Shown here: positions 29,694 through 39,659 of the stretch, in pieces
How positions within the stretch are numbered: the first letter of the stretch is position 1
How the letters are laid out: every line of letters begins with the position of its first letter
Assembly: GCA_022264855.1 (NCBI GenBank)
Contig: JABYQU010000010.1
Location: 682,001-746,000, forward strand
Direction of reading: 5' to 3'
Source of the DNA: Lenzites betulinus
Lineage: Eukaryota > Basidiomycota > Agaricomycetes > Polyporales > Polyporaceae
DNA length: 64,000 nucleotides
The notes under the pieces: model-generated
Seen by the model: only the letters and a program-made list of their open reading frames with translations
The model's database searches: none
Told to the model about the DNA's origin: nothing
Translations under genes and position numbers: made by a program

Positions 29694-31760
29694 CTACGCC
29701 CCCCACTCCTCCAGCCCGTTCCCAAAACCCGGCCGCATAGCCCATGCGGCGCTCATGCCTCCCCCCGGTCCAGCACCAGCGCTCCCCGAGCGCGTCCCCC
29801 CATATCCATACCGCTCCTCCGAGCGTGCACGCCCGCCCGCGCTCCCCGCCGCCGCTGCACCGAGCAGCCACCCGGTCCACCATGGGCCCTTCTCCCCATC
29901 CTCGCCGTCCTCGCTCTCTCCCTCACGCGCTTTGCCCTTGCCCTTGCCCTTCCCGCGGCTCCGGCTCCGACTCCGACTCCGGCTCGAAGAGCGCGTCTTC
30001 CCGGAGCGAAAGCGTTCGCCCTCGGGTTTGGACGACGAGTACGGCTCGGGCGGCTCCGCAAAGGATATGCGCCGCGGTGTGGACGCTTCGGAAGACGTCC
30101 CGCTCCGACTGCGCGCGAGCATGCCGCTAAACATGTCGGGGACGCTCAGGAGGGACGGCGATGGCGATGGAGTTGCGGGCGCGGGGGTAAGCGGCGTGAG
30201 CGGAGTCGACGGACGTGAGCGGCCTTTCATGGAGGACTGCCGGGGCGGGGACGGCGGGCGTGTAGAGCTCGTGTGCCGGCCCTTGGTGAAGAGGCGCGAG
30301 ACAGACGCGGTGGCCGTTGATGTGCCCGACGTCGGGGCTACCGCGGGCGGAGAGAGAAGGGATGGCCGGGGCAGAGCAGGCGGCGCGGAGCTTGTCGATG
30401 CTTTGCTAGCCGCGCTACGTTGCCTCTCGAGGATGAGACGCAGAGATGACACGGTCCGGTCCACATGTAGCGTCGTTGAGTCCGACGACGTCGAGGACGT
30501 AGAGAGCTCCTCGATTGGTGGTGTTAGCGGGCGTGATTGCCGCGTCACCGGAGAGCCGCGGATGGGTGTATGTGAGCGCGAGCGTCGGCCGTTAGAGTTT
30601 GAGGTGTTGGAGGTATCAAGTAGTAGGGGAGGCGGAGGTGATTTAGGCGTACGGGGTTTCTTGATGGTACGACCGCTACTGCTGCTGGAGTCTCTCCGAC
30701 GCAATAATGAAGAAGATGACGGAGAAGACGATACCGACGAGGGTGTCCTAGGCATGACAAACGAGGCGAGCATGTCTACCACTCTTCTCGGGTGTTCGTC
30801 CGGGCAGCCGCGGGGAGGGGGCTCCGGTTCTGCCGCAAACTCAACAGAGGAAAAGGACGTTTGTGAAGGCAATGGCGTTGGTGGCGAACGAGCGGCGGGT
30901 CGTATACCAAGTGTCGCTGGTAGCGCGATAGCGTCCGCAGCTTCAGAGGAGTCAATGTACATCGTGAGCGCACGAGGTGCGGGGGAAATAAAATCGGCGG
31001 GGCCATGCGCCGAAAGCTGAAGCCGCGATGATGCACTCTGGCTTTCGCGCATGTCCTGTGATGCACGCCGGCCTGGTCTCCGCCTCATACGCTCCGATAG
31101 CCCACCCGTGGGCAGACTCTGGCTGATCGGCTCCGCTAGCCTGGCGCGGTGCGCTTCGGCGAGATCGACAGGGTCTTCTTCTCCAAGCACCAGGCCATCC
31201 ACACCTTGTGAAATCTTGTCGAGGTCGTCCATCCAAGATTCGTGAAGGTCACGGTTGCTTTGCATACGGGAGGTTAGCGTCTGGGTTCTTTCGTCAAGAG
31301 TGCGATCCGTTATGGCATCATCAGAGAGCACAGCGGAGAGACTGGACTGGGTAGACATGGAGGACTGGAGGAGCGCGTTGGACATCTCAAGGGCGTGCAC
31401 ACTGCGTTCAAGAAGAGAGTCAAGGTACGGGTCACTTGCGCTGGCAATGCTCTGCTGCCGTCTATGTCCTCGGGCAAGGCGGGGTCGGCGGTGAGCGGTA
31501 AGCCGCGGAGATACAGGGAGGCTCGGGGGGAGGCTAGGGATGAAGACGTCGGAGTCGCTGGGGTCGGTGTCTTCGTCCGCTTCTTCTGCGCTGTCCGAGT
31601 ATGCGGGGGGTTGCTCCGAGGGTATCTCCGGGAGATCGGGGTGTCTATGGCGGGGTGGAGAAGTGTAGACGGGCAGGGCGGTAACGGCGGAGTCCGAGGA
31701 GAGGCGGAGGGCGGAGAGACGCTTGCGGTGGTGGCCGCGGCGGTGGGAGGTGGCAGACAT
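29694..31760 (-). CDS. Serine/proline-rich, mostly disordered protein, unrecognised
   Basis: One open frame of 688 codons encodes a protein dominated by serine, proline and arginine. The only ordered-looking part is helical, at residues of roughly 110-200: DPYLDSLLERSVHALEMSNA, LLQSSMSTQSSLSAVLSDD and LHESWMDDLDKISQGVDGLV. Later regions are low complexity (SSVSSSPSSSSLL, RSRSRSRSRGKGKGKGKARE) and end in a glycine-rich tail containing GTRSGSAGAGPGGG. A PPAY motif near residue 50 could bind WW domains. The long frame on the opposite strand (29506-31020) is its GC-rich shadow. Function is unknown; a regulatory or scaffold protein is only a guess. Confidence 0.72.
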   Translation of the reverse strand: MSATSHRRGHHRKRLSALRLSSDSAVTALPVYTSPPRHRHPDLPEIPSEQPPAYSDSAEEADEDTDPSDSDVFIPSLPPSLPVSPRLTAHRRPRLARGHRRQQSIASASDPYLDSLLERSVHALEMSNALLQSSMSTQSSLSAVLSDDAITDRTLDERTQTLTSRMQSNRDLHESWMDDLDKISQGVDGLVLGEEDPVDLAEAHRARLAEPISQSLPTGGLSERMRRRPGRRASQDMRESQSASSRLQLSAHGPADFISPAPRALTMYIDSSEAADAIALPATLGIRPAARSPPTPLPSQTSFSSVEFAAEPEPPPRGCPDEHPRRVVDMLASFVMPRTPSSVSSSPSSSSLLRRRDSSSSSGRTIKKPRTPKSPPPPLLLDTSNTSNSNGRRSRSHTPIRGSPVTRQSRPLTPPIEELSTSSTSSDSTTLHVDRTVSSLRLILERQRSAASKASTSSAPPALPRPSLLSPPAVAPTSGTSTATASVSRLFTKGRHTSSTRPPSPPRQSSMKGRSRPSTPLTPLTPAPATPSPSPSLLSVPDMFSGMLARSRSGTSSEASTPRRISFAEPPEPYSSSKPEGERFRSGKTRSSSRSRSRSRSRGKGKGKGKAREGESEDGEDGEKGPWWTGWLLGAAAAGSAGGRARSEERYGYGGTRSGSAGAGPGGGMSAAWAMRPGFGNGLEEWGA

Positions 31761-32132
31761 GGCCGTGGAGGTTTAAGGACGCGCTACGCGTCCGGGACGA
31801 GTCAGAACGCAGATACGGGGACGGGCTAGGAGTGAGATCTTGAGAATGGGCGGAGTGGACGGAGTATGAGGACAGGTCGGCGCTCTCCCCCGAGCCATGC
31901 GCCCCAGGGCCCCGTGCTGCACTTGTTGGGCCTTGTTTGGCAACTTATGCATCTTTCGCGGCCTCAAATTCGGCTCGCTGCCGTGCGCTGCCCATGCTAC
32001 TCTACATACACAACGAATTCGCGTACATACAGATATTCCGAACACGCCATAGAACATCGACATTGACATCTCCGGGGAAATCGCAGTGCGGCCATCGAGC
32101 GCCCAGGACCCAGGGTCTACGAGTCACGCCCA
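31761..32132. other. Intergenic stretch
   Basis: This stretch lies between the start of the serine-rich gene and the stop of the first GDPD gene. No gene was recognised. Confidence 0.5.
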
Positions 32133-33592
32133 TCAAGCTTTCGCGGCAGCGGTGGGTTGCACCGTGGTCGGTCCCGCCCCGTCCACAGGCTTATCGACTG
32201 GCTGATCAAACGGCCCACCATATTTCTGCAGCATATGCGAAACCAGCCCTTCCCATAACTTACGGGTCGGCATGTAAAACCGCAGCCCCGTCCACAGGAA
32301 CGACCGGCCGTACCTCGCCATGACGCCGTCGTAGTCCTCTGTGTAAGCGCGGCCATGTCAGCTATTTTCGTCGACGTGATGAAGGATGCGGGGGATGTGC
32401 GCACTTCGCAGTGTTTCCCGCAGCTCAAGCCACGTCTTCGTCTTATCGGTGAGCACGACGTCGACGCCCATGCGCACGCACTGTGTGAACGGGGTAAGAA
32501 TCCCGTGCGTGGGGTCATCTGCGCGCGCCCATGCGCACCTCGATCATCTCGGCGGGGTCGTTCACCGTCCACGCCATGACCTTCTTCCCTGCCTCCTTGC
32601 ACTCCTGCCTAAAGCTAGTCGATCCACCAGTCGTTGTCAGCCATCTACTCTCGCACGCATTCCCCGAGTCCTCGGAAGAGACGTACCGCTGTCCCTCCCA
32701 GCTCGCAAGCGCCGAGAAGTTGATGGAGAAGACCTCACAGCTGTCCCAAAAGTACTTCCTCCCGAGCCACGTACTCCATCCGATGAAAGACCGCTTGCAG
32801 TACGGGAGGATCGTCTTCGCAGGCTCAATGAAGCGCGGATGCCAGAGGCCGAGCACGAGGCGCGGGGCGAGCTCGGTCTGCCAGTTCGGCTGCCCCGCGA
32901 TGATCTCGTGGATGAGTGTAAAGAGCCGAGTTGGGTCGCTGAACACCTTAACGTCGATATTGAATTGGATGTGGCGGTTCTCGGGCTGCGCGTGCGGGTA
33001 CGGGTGAGTGCGGAACCACCGTGAACACAGTATGGCCCAGTACATACCTTCATGAGGAGCGCGACCGTCTCAGCAAAGGTGGGTATGGATTGTTCTGGTT
33101 TCTTCGTCGTGCGCAGATGCTCCATCCCGTCGGGGCCGTACCAATTCTTGTCCTTGATGTTCCCTAAGCACCGGCCGTCAGATATACGCTGTGCCGTTCG
33201 CGGTGGTGCAACTAACCCGTCCCGTTCGTGGTCCTGTCCAACGCTACAGCCTGCGTGAGTTCCCTCGCTCGAGGGTTGCATGGGAGTCGCTCTTACTTGG
33301 GTCGTGAAACATGACCACAACATTGTCAAGCGAGACGTGCACGTCTACCTCTCAATCAGCCGCGACCTCAGTGCAGAATGCTTATCGAACTCACCACTCT
33401 CAATCCCCTCCGCGCCGTCTTGCATCGCGCGCTCGAAGCTCGCTAGTGTGTTCTCGGGGAAAGCTGCGGAAGCCTGCGCGCGCGAAGCCCGTCCATGAGC
33501 TCATGTCCTCCCCTGCTGCTGCCACCCCGTTCAACGAGCGTACTCACCCCGCGGTGGCCCCAGCATTCCGGCAAGGTCGTTGGTACGGCCAT
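32133..33592 (-). CDS. Glycerophosphodiester phosphodiesterase, paralogue 1
   Basis: The enzyme cleaves glycerophosphodiesters to an alcohol and glycerol-3-phosphate. Exon 1 is MAVPTTLPECWGHRG, carrying the catalytic histidine. It splices to ASAAFPENTLASFERAMQDG and AEGIES. Then EVDVHVSLDNVVVMFHDP gives the metal-binding DVH and the second catalytic histidine. NIKDKNWYGPDGMEHL, SIPTFAETVALLMK and the beta-strand ENRHIQFNIDVKVFSDP follow. WQTELAPRLVLGLWHPRFIE, RKYFWDSCEVFSINFSAL and ECKEAGKKVMAWTVNDPAEM complete the TIM barrel. No signal peptide is seen, so it is likely cytosolic. A close paralogue lies at 38298-39659 on the same strand. Confidence 0.9.
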
Positions 33593-34027
33593 TACGTCTA
33601 GTCGTCCTATAGCAGATAAGAGGAACGAGGGTTTATATACAGCAAGAGCGGTGCGCAGTCGCAGAGGGCGAACGCAGGGTTGGACCAGACGTCGGAGAGA
33701 CAGGACGAGGGAGGGTGTCGGACTCGGGCGGGAAACGGAGCGATCCCCATCGCGGCCGGGATATGATAGCTATTCCGACAGCACCCAGGTCGGGCCGGTT
33801 CACATGTCGTCGCCGCCGCGTATACGCGTAATGCGCGGACGGCGGCGGCGGGCGCCACCCACGCCGCCGCGTCGTACAAACGCTTTGTACAACTTTGTAT
33901 CGCCCAGTAGCGTCGCGCGGCGTGCGTCGTGGTGCCCCGGCGAGCCTCCTGTGCCGCAGCTTCTTGTTCCTGCGCCTCGTGTGTAGTTTGGACGGTCCAA
34001 CGCGGAGACGAACGTGCTTTCGCGCTT
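33593..34027. other. Intergenic stretch
   Basis: This is the GDPD1 promoter region. A GC-rich part at 33790-33990 yields arginine-rich frames on both strands that look like composition artefacts. Confidence 0.45.
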
Positions 34028-34947
34028 TCACACGTCCTTGAGTGTCTGGTCTTGTTGGGCCTTGTTTAGCATCTGTGCGACATGCTCGTATCGTTCGATC
34101 GAGCGTCCACCATCGGGCGAAGGCGTAGAAATTGTATACGTAGATCGACTATCATCTACACTGCAGTCAGCCGCGGGGACTATGCAGACACATGCTGTGC
34201 AGATCGGCGTGCGTACTGACGATGGTAGCACGAATCCTTCCACCGCAAGTTTGACACAGACGGTCGACCTGGAGGGAACGGTGGATTCGCGATCGCTCTC
34301 TTGGTTTTAGCTCGCATGCCGAGGTCAATGGGCAGCAAGGTGCGTATCGATGTATCCAGCCGGAGGCAACACTGAAAACTGGGAAGTTCTTTTAGAACAG
34401 AGAGAGGCTGTTGCGCCCTCCCCCAGCCTGAGTCGACCCTGCAGCAACCCAGGCCTCCGTCTCCGAAGAGTCTGAACGGATCCATGACGTCCACGTGCAG
34501 TGTCGGACTCGGATGATGTTTCGCATGTCTCTCATGATATGAGCGCGATCCGGGCGCCCACCCTTGTACTGGCCATTCACGCGCGCGTTCGGCTGGCCAA
34601 CGTCAGACCTCGTCAGACAGAACTGGAGACAGTGTCACAGTTGCTGCGGATGTCGTACTCGACCTCTCCTTGTCCCCTGCGAAAGGGAAGAATACCGCGT
34701 AAGTTCTCCGTCCTTTATGAAGTGCACCTTCGCGGGCGATCATGCATGCAGATCTTTGATGCACATTCATCGCTGTGTCCTGTCGTTGCCCTGTCGTTGC
34801 GTAGTTCGCCGAGTCGGAGTCCTGCACAACGATCGGACTCGGCGACGGGCCTTCGCGGCTTCGCCTTGCGATGTCGGAGGCGATGCGCGCCCAAGCACTC
34901 CGGGCGCTGTTCTCGCCAGCTTGAACCACATGCATATACAATCGCAT
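34028..34947 (-). CDS. Tentative multi-exon gene, unrecognised
   Basis: Several minus-strand pieces look coding but were not joined with certainty. The first begins at an ATG near 34947: HVVQAGENSARSAWARIASD, ARRSREGPSPSPIVVQDSDS. Next are DKERSSTTSAATVTLSPVLS, SDSSETEAWVAAGSTQ and ESTVPSRSTVCVKLAVEGFV. The last, after a clear intron (GTCAGT...CTGCAG), is VDDSRSTYTISTPSPDGGRS, IERYEHVAQMLNKAQQDQTL, ending at the stop at 34028. The final helix is the most protein-like part. I recognise no domain. Either a real small gene with awkward splicing or a decaying gene fits. Confidence 0.3.
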
Positions 34948-35175
34948 CAACCCGTCGTCCTTCTACCGTTCTGCCGTTGTCAGACCCTTTTGAGTCGATT
35001 CACAGCTACGTAATTCGAGCCCACGGAGCGGTGGGCAGATTCCCCTAAAATCTAGGGTCAACGTCCTTTAAATGAGTCTCCTTCCCTTGCTGCCCCACAT
35101 CTGGCTTGTGACCACCTCTTGAGGCTGCACCCTCCACCCATCTAGCACGCCCAGGCTCGCAACTAGTCGGAAAAC

Positions 35176-36331
35176 ATGGCGATATGCCCGAACAGCTTGC
35201 AAATCGACGACTTCAATGGCAACATTGTCTATTCTGGGCCCTGGAAGTCGTTCACAAATCAAGACTACGGCTTCAACGGTACGCGGCACGTCGCAGCAGA
35301 ACCAGGGCTCTCTGCCAACTTCAAATTCAATGGTACGCCTGAATACAACCACCCACCATGTTCACGCTATGACACGTACTCTCTGTCCCTGTTCAACAGG
35401 ATCGTGTCTCTTCGTGAACGGAATCGTCGGCGCAAATGGATCGTTCCCGATGCCGTCAACGACATTTGTCCTCGACGGACACTTCACACAAATGAACCAG
35501 AGTGTCGCCAACGGGGACAGGTTTCCCGGGACGCAGTTCAACTCATCCGTTTTCTACATCGCGGTCACCATGACTGAGGGCGAACACGAGCTCATTATCA
35601 CGAACCTCGATGGCGACTCGACTAGACCACTGGTATTGGACAGCTTCATCATCACGCCTTTCGAGGCAAATCCAGCCACTAGCCCTGGTAGGCATCCTCT
35701 CTCCAGATTTGCTTGAAGTGCTGAGCACGGGTGCCTCTGTAGCCTCTCCGTTATCCGCCACGAACACGTCTGTCTCGTTCACAACCGCAGCATTTCCTCC
35801 CTCATTGTCTACCCCGAGTGCGACAAGTTCCGTAGACGGCGCCGCATCATCATCAGCACCATCCTCGCATTCACACACCGCCGCGATAGTCGGCGGCGTA
35901 GTGGGTGGTGTCGGAGGCCTCCTCGTGCTCGCGCTCCTTGCCCTCTTTGTCCTCCGCCCAATGCTACGGCGCCGGAACGCCGCATCCGGTACGCACTTCC
36001 AACGCGCTCATGGAGTGAATCATACATGTTGCACCGCCGCTAAACCTACCTCGCAGCAGACCACATCCGACCCTTCGCCGCATGGCGAGGGACAACGAAC
36101 GCCTCGACGTCGACGCCCACCCTCTTCGGCCCTACCGCACCAACATACTCTGAAAAGCTCGCCCGCCCGGGGGTCCCACCCGAGCCCGTGCCGTCCGCGA
36201 CAGACAGCAGCGGCCCCTCTGAGCCCCCAGACGCAGCACAGCCGGGCGGTGCGGCTGGGCCCTCCGCGCCACATCCGAAGAGGCGGTTTTATGGGGACCA
36301 GAAGGTCCAGCCGCCAGGGTATACGCCTTGA
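35176..36331 (+). CDS. Single-pass membrane protein with extracellular beta domain
   Basis: The ectodomain is MAICPNSLQIDDFNGNIVYS, GPWKSFTNQDYGFNGTRHVA and, after an intron, SVFYIAVTMTEGEHELIITN and LDGDSTRPLVLDSFIITPFE. This is a jelly-roll-like beta pattern with several N-glycosylation sites (NGT, NQS, NSS). A serine/threonine-rich stalk leads to the transmembrane helix AAIVGGVVGGVGGLLVLALL, then VLRPMLRRRN. The cytosolic tail, reached through another intron, contains LFGPTAPTYSEK and ends RRFYGDQKVQPPGYTP. This layout is common in Agaricomycetes, which have many such proteins of unknown role. No cleavable signal peptide is obvious, so topology is inferred. Confidence 0.75.
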
Positions 36332-37070
36332 GTGCGGAGCAGGTTCTGGTTCCGGGGTGCGACAACTGGTCTGCCACGGGGTGTGTTTCTGTGGGTTGGG
36401 CGCGTGCTCGGTTGTGCTGGCTTTTTTTGGTGGAGCGCATGTATACCTCGAGCTGCGTCAGTCTCCAGGGATCTTGTTGGGCGGATCAGCTTTTCTACGA
36501 AGGTAGACTTTCTTGTATTCTATTTATGGTACTATCCCTTGATTTAATCCGGTTAATGATTATCTTCCCTGACTTGGGGACTGTTCAGTGATGCACGCTC
36601 TGTAGCCTGAAACTTGGTAAGTCTTTGCAGAAAACATCTCTCACGTTGAGTCTTACAACGCTGCATCGTGAGTTGCGACTGGACAGCCGTCAGCACGGGG
36701 CTGACGCGGTCACGTTACTCCGCCAGCGCGAGACGCGTCTGTGGCAGCTCCCGTTTAGCACTCTCTTTCGATAGGCTAGTGCTTTTTCTTCTTGTCTTCG
36801 ACTCGAAATCGACGTGTTTACGTCTGTACAGGGACTTGAATAGTGTGATACAAATTTCACGATGCTACTAGCTGCGAGGAGACGGGGGTGGTGCATTAGG
36901 AACACATTTGGATCCAGTCTGGTTAATATCGTGGTTTGGTCTCGAGGGTTCACTCGGCCACAGTTTGTGGGCCACTGAGGCTGACGATTTTTAGGTTGAG
37001 TGTCAAAATGGCAACCTAGCTGTTTGCTGAAATGGGTGTCAGCCTCTGGAAGTATAAAGCACGGTGAGGG
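36332..37070. other. Intergenic stretch
   Basis: Only short frames without conserved features. No RNA gene was recognised. Confidence 0.45.
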
Positions 37071-37622
37071 ACATGTTCTCTCCCCATTCCCCTTGTTCCT
37101 CTCTCGCTCACATATCCACCTCATCTAGCCCTTCTCTCTGCCGGCAGTGTCTCTTCATCTGTACTTCGTTTTCTTCTGTGTCGTCTCATCTTATCTCTCA
37201 TTTCCCTCTGAGTCTTCTGGTGTCTAGACCGTCCTCTCCTCCTTTTGCTTCTAGTTTCTTATATTTTCATTCCCCCTCCTGCGACATCTCACCCTTCCAC
37301 TTCCGGACCTCTAACCCTTCCAATCATTGTCATCTCACCAACATCCCCCTTTCAGCACACTATCCGCATCCCCCCTTTCCTTTCGATCGCCAACTGACCA
37401 CATTTCTTCTCCGCCATCTCACTCTCGTCTCTCACTTCCATCTCGCCCCTCCTTCTCTTAACCCCCTTCGATATCTATTTCCGCCTCTTTACCCCCTCTC
37501 CCATCTTCATCTGTCTTCCCCCCTCTCCTTTTTCATCTCCCTTCTCCAGTCAGCTCTCTTCTCTCTCTTAGGTCCTCTTGGGTCTGCCCTAGCCTCATCT
37601 ATCGACTCTCTTGCTGGCATTT
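37071..37622 (+). other. Polypyrimidine tract, about 550 bp
   Basis: The plus strand is overwhelmingly C and T, with very few G. Typical runs are CCCCCTTTCC and TCTCTCTT. It is not a tandem repeat. A 256-codon frame spans it, but stop codons need purines, so an open frame here carries little weight; its product would be serine-, proline-, leucine- and histidine-rich. It may be an unusually long pyrimidine-rich promoter or leader, or a non-coding transcript. Confidence 0.7.
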
Positions 37623-38297
37623 TGACTTTGCGTCCCACTTCCTTAACACTTATGACTTATAGCTTTCAGAATATGTTCGCCTTTCGGATCCTCGGCGAAT
37701 TATGCAATTCGCCACCCGTATGGTCCAACCAATCCTACAAGTGCAGCGTAGCACATACACCGGATGACACTATCGTCGTGGGTGTACAAACCTTCGTGCC
37801 CAATTTCCGCGATAAATGTTGCACGCAACGCTGAGTTCCTCTAAAACTGCAACATGCCTGTTTACACAGCCGCAAGATACCTGGTCCATGGACTTGATCA
37901 GGACCCAGAACGGAGCACGGACAGCGCCATCCTATCCTCCAAGGAGAGCCGCGCACATTCGATACTTAGTAACGGGAGATGTAACAAGCACCGAGGCGGA
38001 AAATCCAAGTTTAACAAGGGAACGTACAAAGCTATTACACAGATGGTATGCGACGAATTATCCAGTTCCAGTCCGGGGGAGGGGAGAGAGGGGCAGCAAA
38101 GGGAGACTCGACTGGGCTCTAGGGGGCCACACAGGGCCGTCTATGGAGGAGAGGAGACAGAGCGAGACACGACAGAACATCCCACATATACCCGATACCC
38201 AAAGATGATGCGAACGAGAACAAGCACGGGAGAGCGGAGAGGGGGCGCGGGCCCGAGATGCGTCTATACTAATGGTCCAGGGGGAACGGCGGGCCGC
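37623..38297. other. Region downstream of the polypyrimidine tract
   Basis: The frame from the tract runs on to 37834 with a cysteine-containing end (ILGELCNSPPVWSNQSYKCS, then FRDKCCTQR). This could be a real C-terminus, but no domain or start is convincing. The rest, up to the second GDPD stop, holds nothing I recognise. Confidence 0.3.
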
Positions 38298-39659
38298 TCA
38301 AGCCTCCGCGGTGGAGAGCTGAGGCAGAATCTCGACGTTCTCGATTTTGCGGAAGGGGCCGGCGTAGCCCTCCAGGTAGCTGTGGTCGCGGCGGCGCGAG
38401 ATAATCTGGATCGGCGTGTAGAACTCAAGCGTCGTCCAGTAGAACAGCCGACTGTGCTGCGCTACGATCTTGTCGTAGTTGACTGAAACGCGAAACGGTG
38501 AGCGGCTAAACAGACTTGAAGCGTGGCATGTGATTTACCTTCGAGCGCAGAACGCAGGTTGAGCCAGGTCTTCGTCGTGTCAGTAATAATCACATCAATA
38601 CCCCACCGAGCGGCCTGTCAAACAAACAACCAATGAGTCCCGCACAACACCGGAGAGCACAACATTCCGCACCTCGACCATGTGCTCGGGCTCGTTGACA
38701 GTCCACGCCATAACGCGCTTCCCGGCTTGCTTGCAGTCCTTGCGGAACTTGGCGCCGTCCGCCATACCGAGCGTGGAGAAGCGAATGGAGAACACGTCGC
38801 ACGAGTCCCAGAAGTACTTGCGCGCGACAGCGATATCCTGGCCGATGTATGAACGGCGGCAGTACGGGAGTTGCGCCTTCGCATGGGGGAGGAAGCTGGG
38901 GTGCCAGAGGCCGAGGAGGATGCGCGGCGCGAGCGCGGTCTCCCAGTCTGGCTGGGCGGAGATGATCTTGTGCATGAGCGTGAAGAGGTGCGCGGGCTTG
39001 TTCTGCACCTTCACGTCGACGTTGAACTTAACATGCTTGTTCTCGGGCTGAGGAGAATTGTCAGTTTGGGGATGAGCAGGTAGTGGGATTTGGGCATACA
39101 CGCATGAGCAGCTTGATGGTCTCTTCGAACGTGGCCAGGGCCTGCTTTGGCTCCTTGACAGTCCGGAGCTGGTGAAGCCCGCCCTCACCGTGCCACATCC
39201 TCTCCCTGATGAGCCCTGTATAGATATTGGGAGTCAGCGACCACCGACACACTGTCCTCGAATATCCTACCTGTCCCGTCCGTGACCCTGTCGACAGCTA
39301 AACAAGATGTGAGACATGTGCCACCGAACGCAGCAATGCAGAGGGGATACTCACAAGGGTCGTGGAACATGACGACAACATCGTCAACAGATACGTGGAC
39401 GTCTGCTCACGATGGTTACGGGCTGCGAGGGGGAGAGGGAACGCATTCGGAAGAAATACCACTCTCGATGCCCTCGGCGCCGTCGCGCATGGCGGCTTCG
39501 AAGCTTGCCAGCGTGTTCTCGGGGAAGGAAGCAGAAGCCTGTTATGATTCACGCGTCGCGTGGACGGGGAAGGTCAAAGGCTGGCACGCGAGGGAGCTTG
39601 GACACGTTACACACTCCGCGGTGTCCCCAGCACTCGGGCATGGCTCTGAGGGCAGACAT
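38298..39659 (-). CDS. Glycerophosphodiester phosphodiesterase, paralogue 2
   Basis: This has the same exon plan and motifs as paralogue 1. MSALRAMPECWGHRG carries the catalytic histidine. It splices to ASASFPENTLASFEAAMRDG, then DVHVSVDDVVVMFHDP. Later blocks are GEGGLHQLRTVKEPKQALAT, FEETIKLLMR, ENKHVKFNVDVKVQNKPAHL, WETALAPRILLGLWHPSFLP, RKYFWDSCDVFSIRFSTLGM and KRVMAWTVNEPEHMVEV. The C-terminus is LPQLSTAEA. No signal peptide is visible. The intron positions I can read match those of paralogue 1, which points to gene duplication rather than retroposition. A TATATATA run lies at about 39758-39766, upstream of the start. Confidence 0.9.

Noticed and set aside
29506..31020. 504-codon plus-strand frame
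   Set aside because: It is antisense to the 688-codon serine-rich gene. GC-rich third positions suppress stops on the opposite strand, and the product is low complexity.
37064..37834. 256-codon frame across the polypyrimidine tract, possible secreted protein
   Set aside because: Pyrimidine-only codons cannot form stops, so openness is expected. No ATG with good context and no signal peptide pattern were found.
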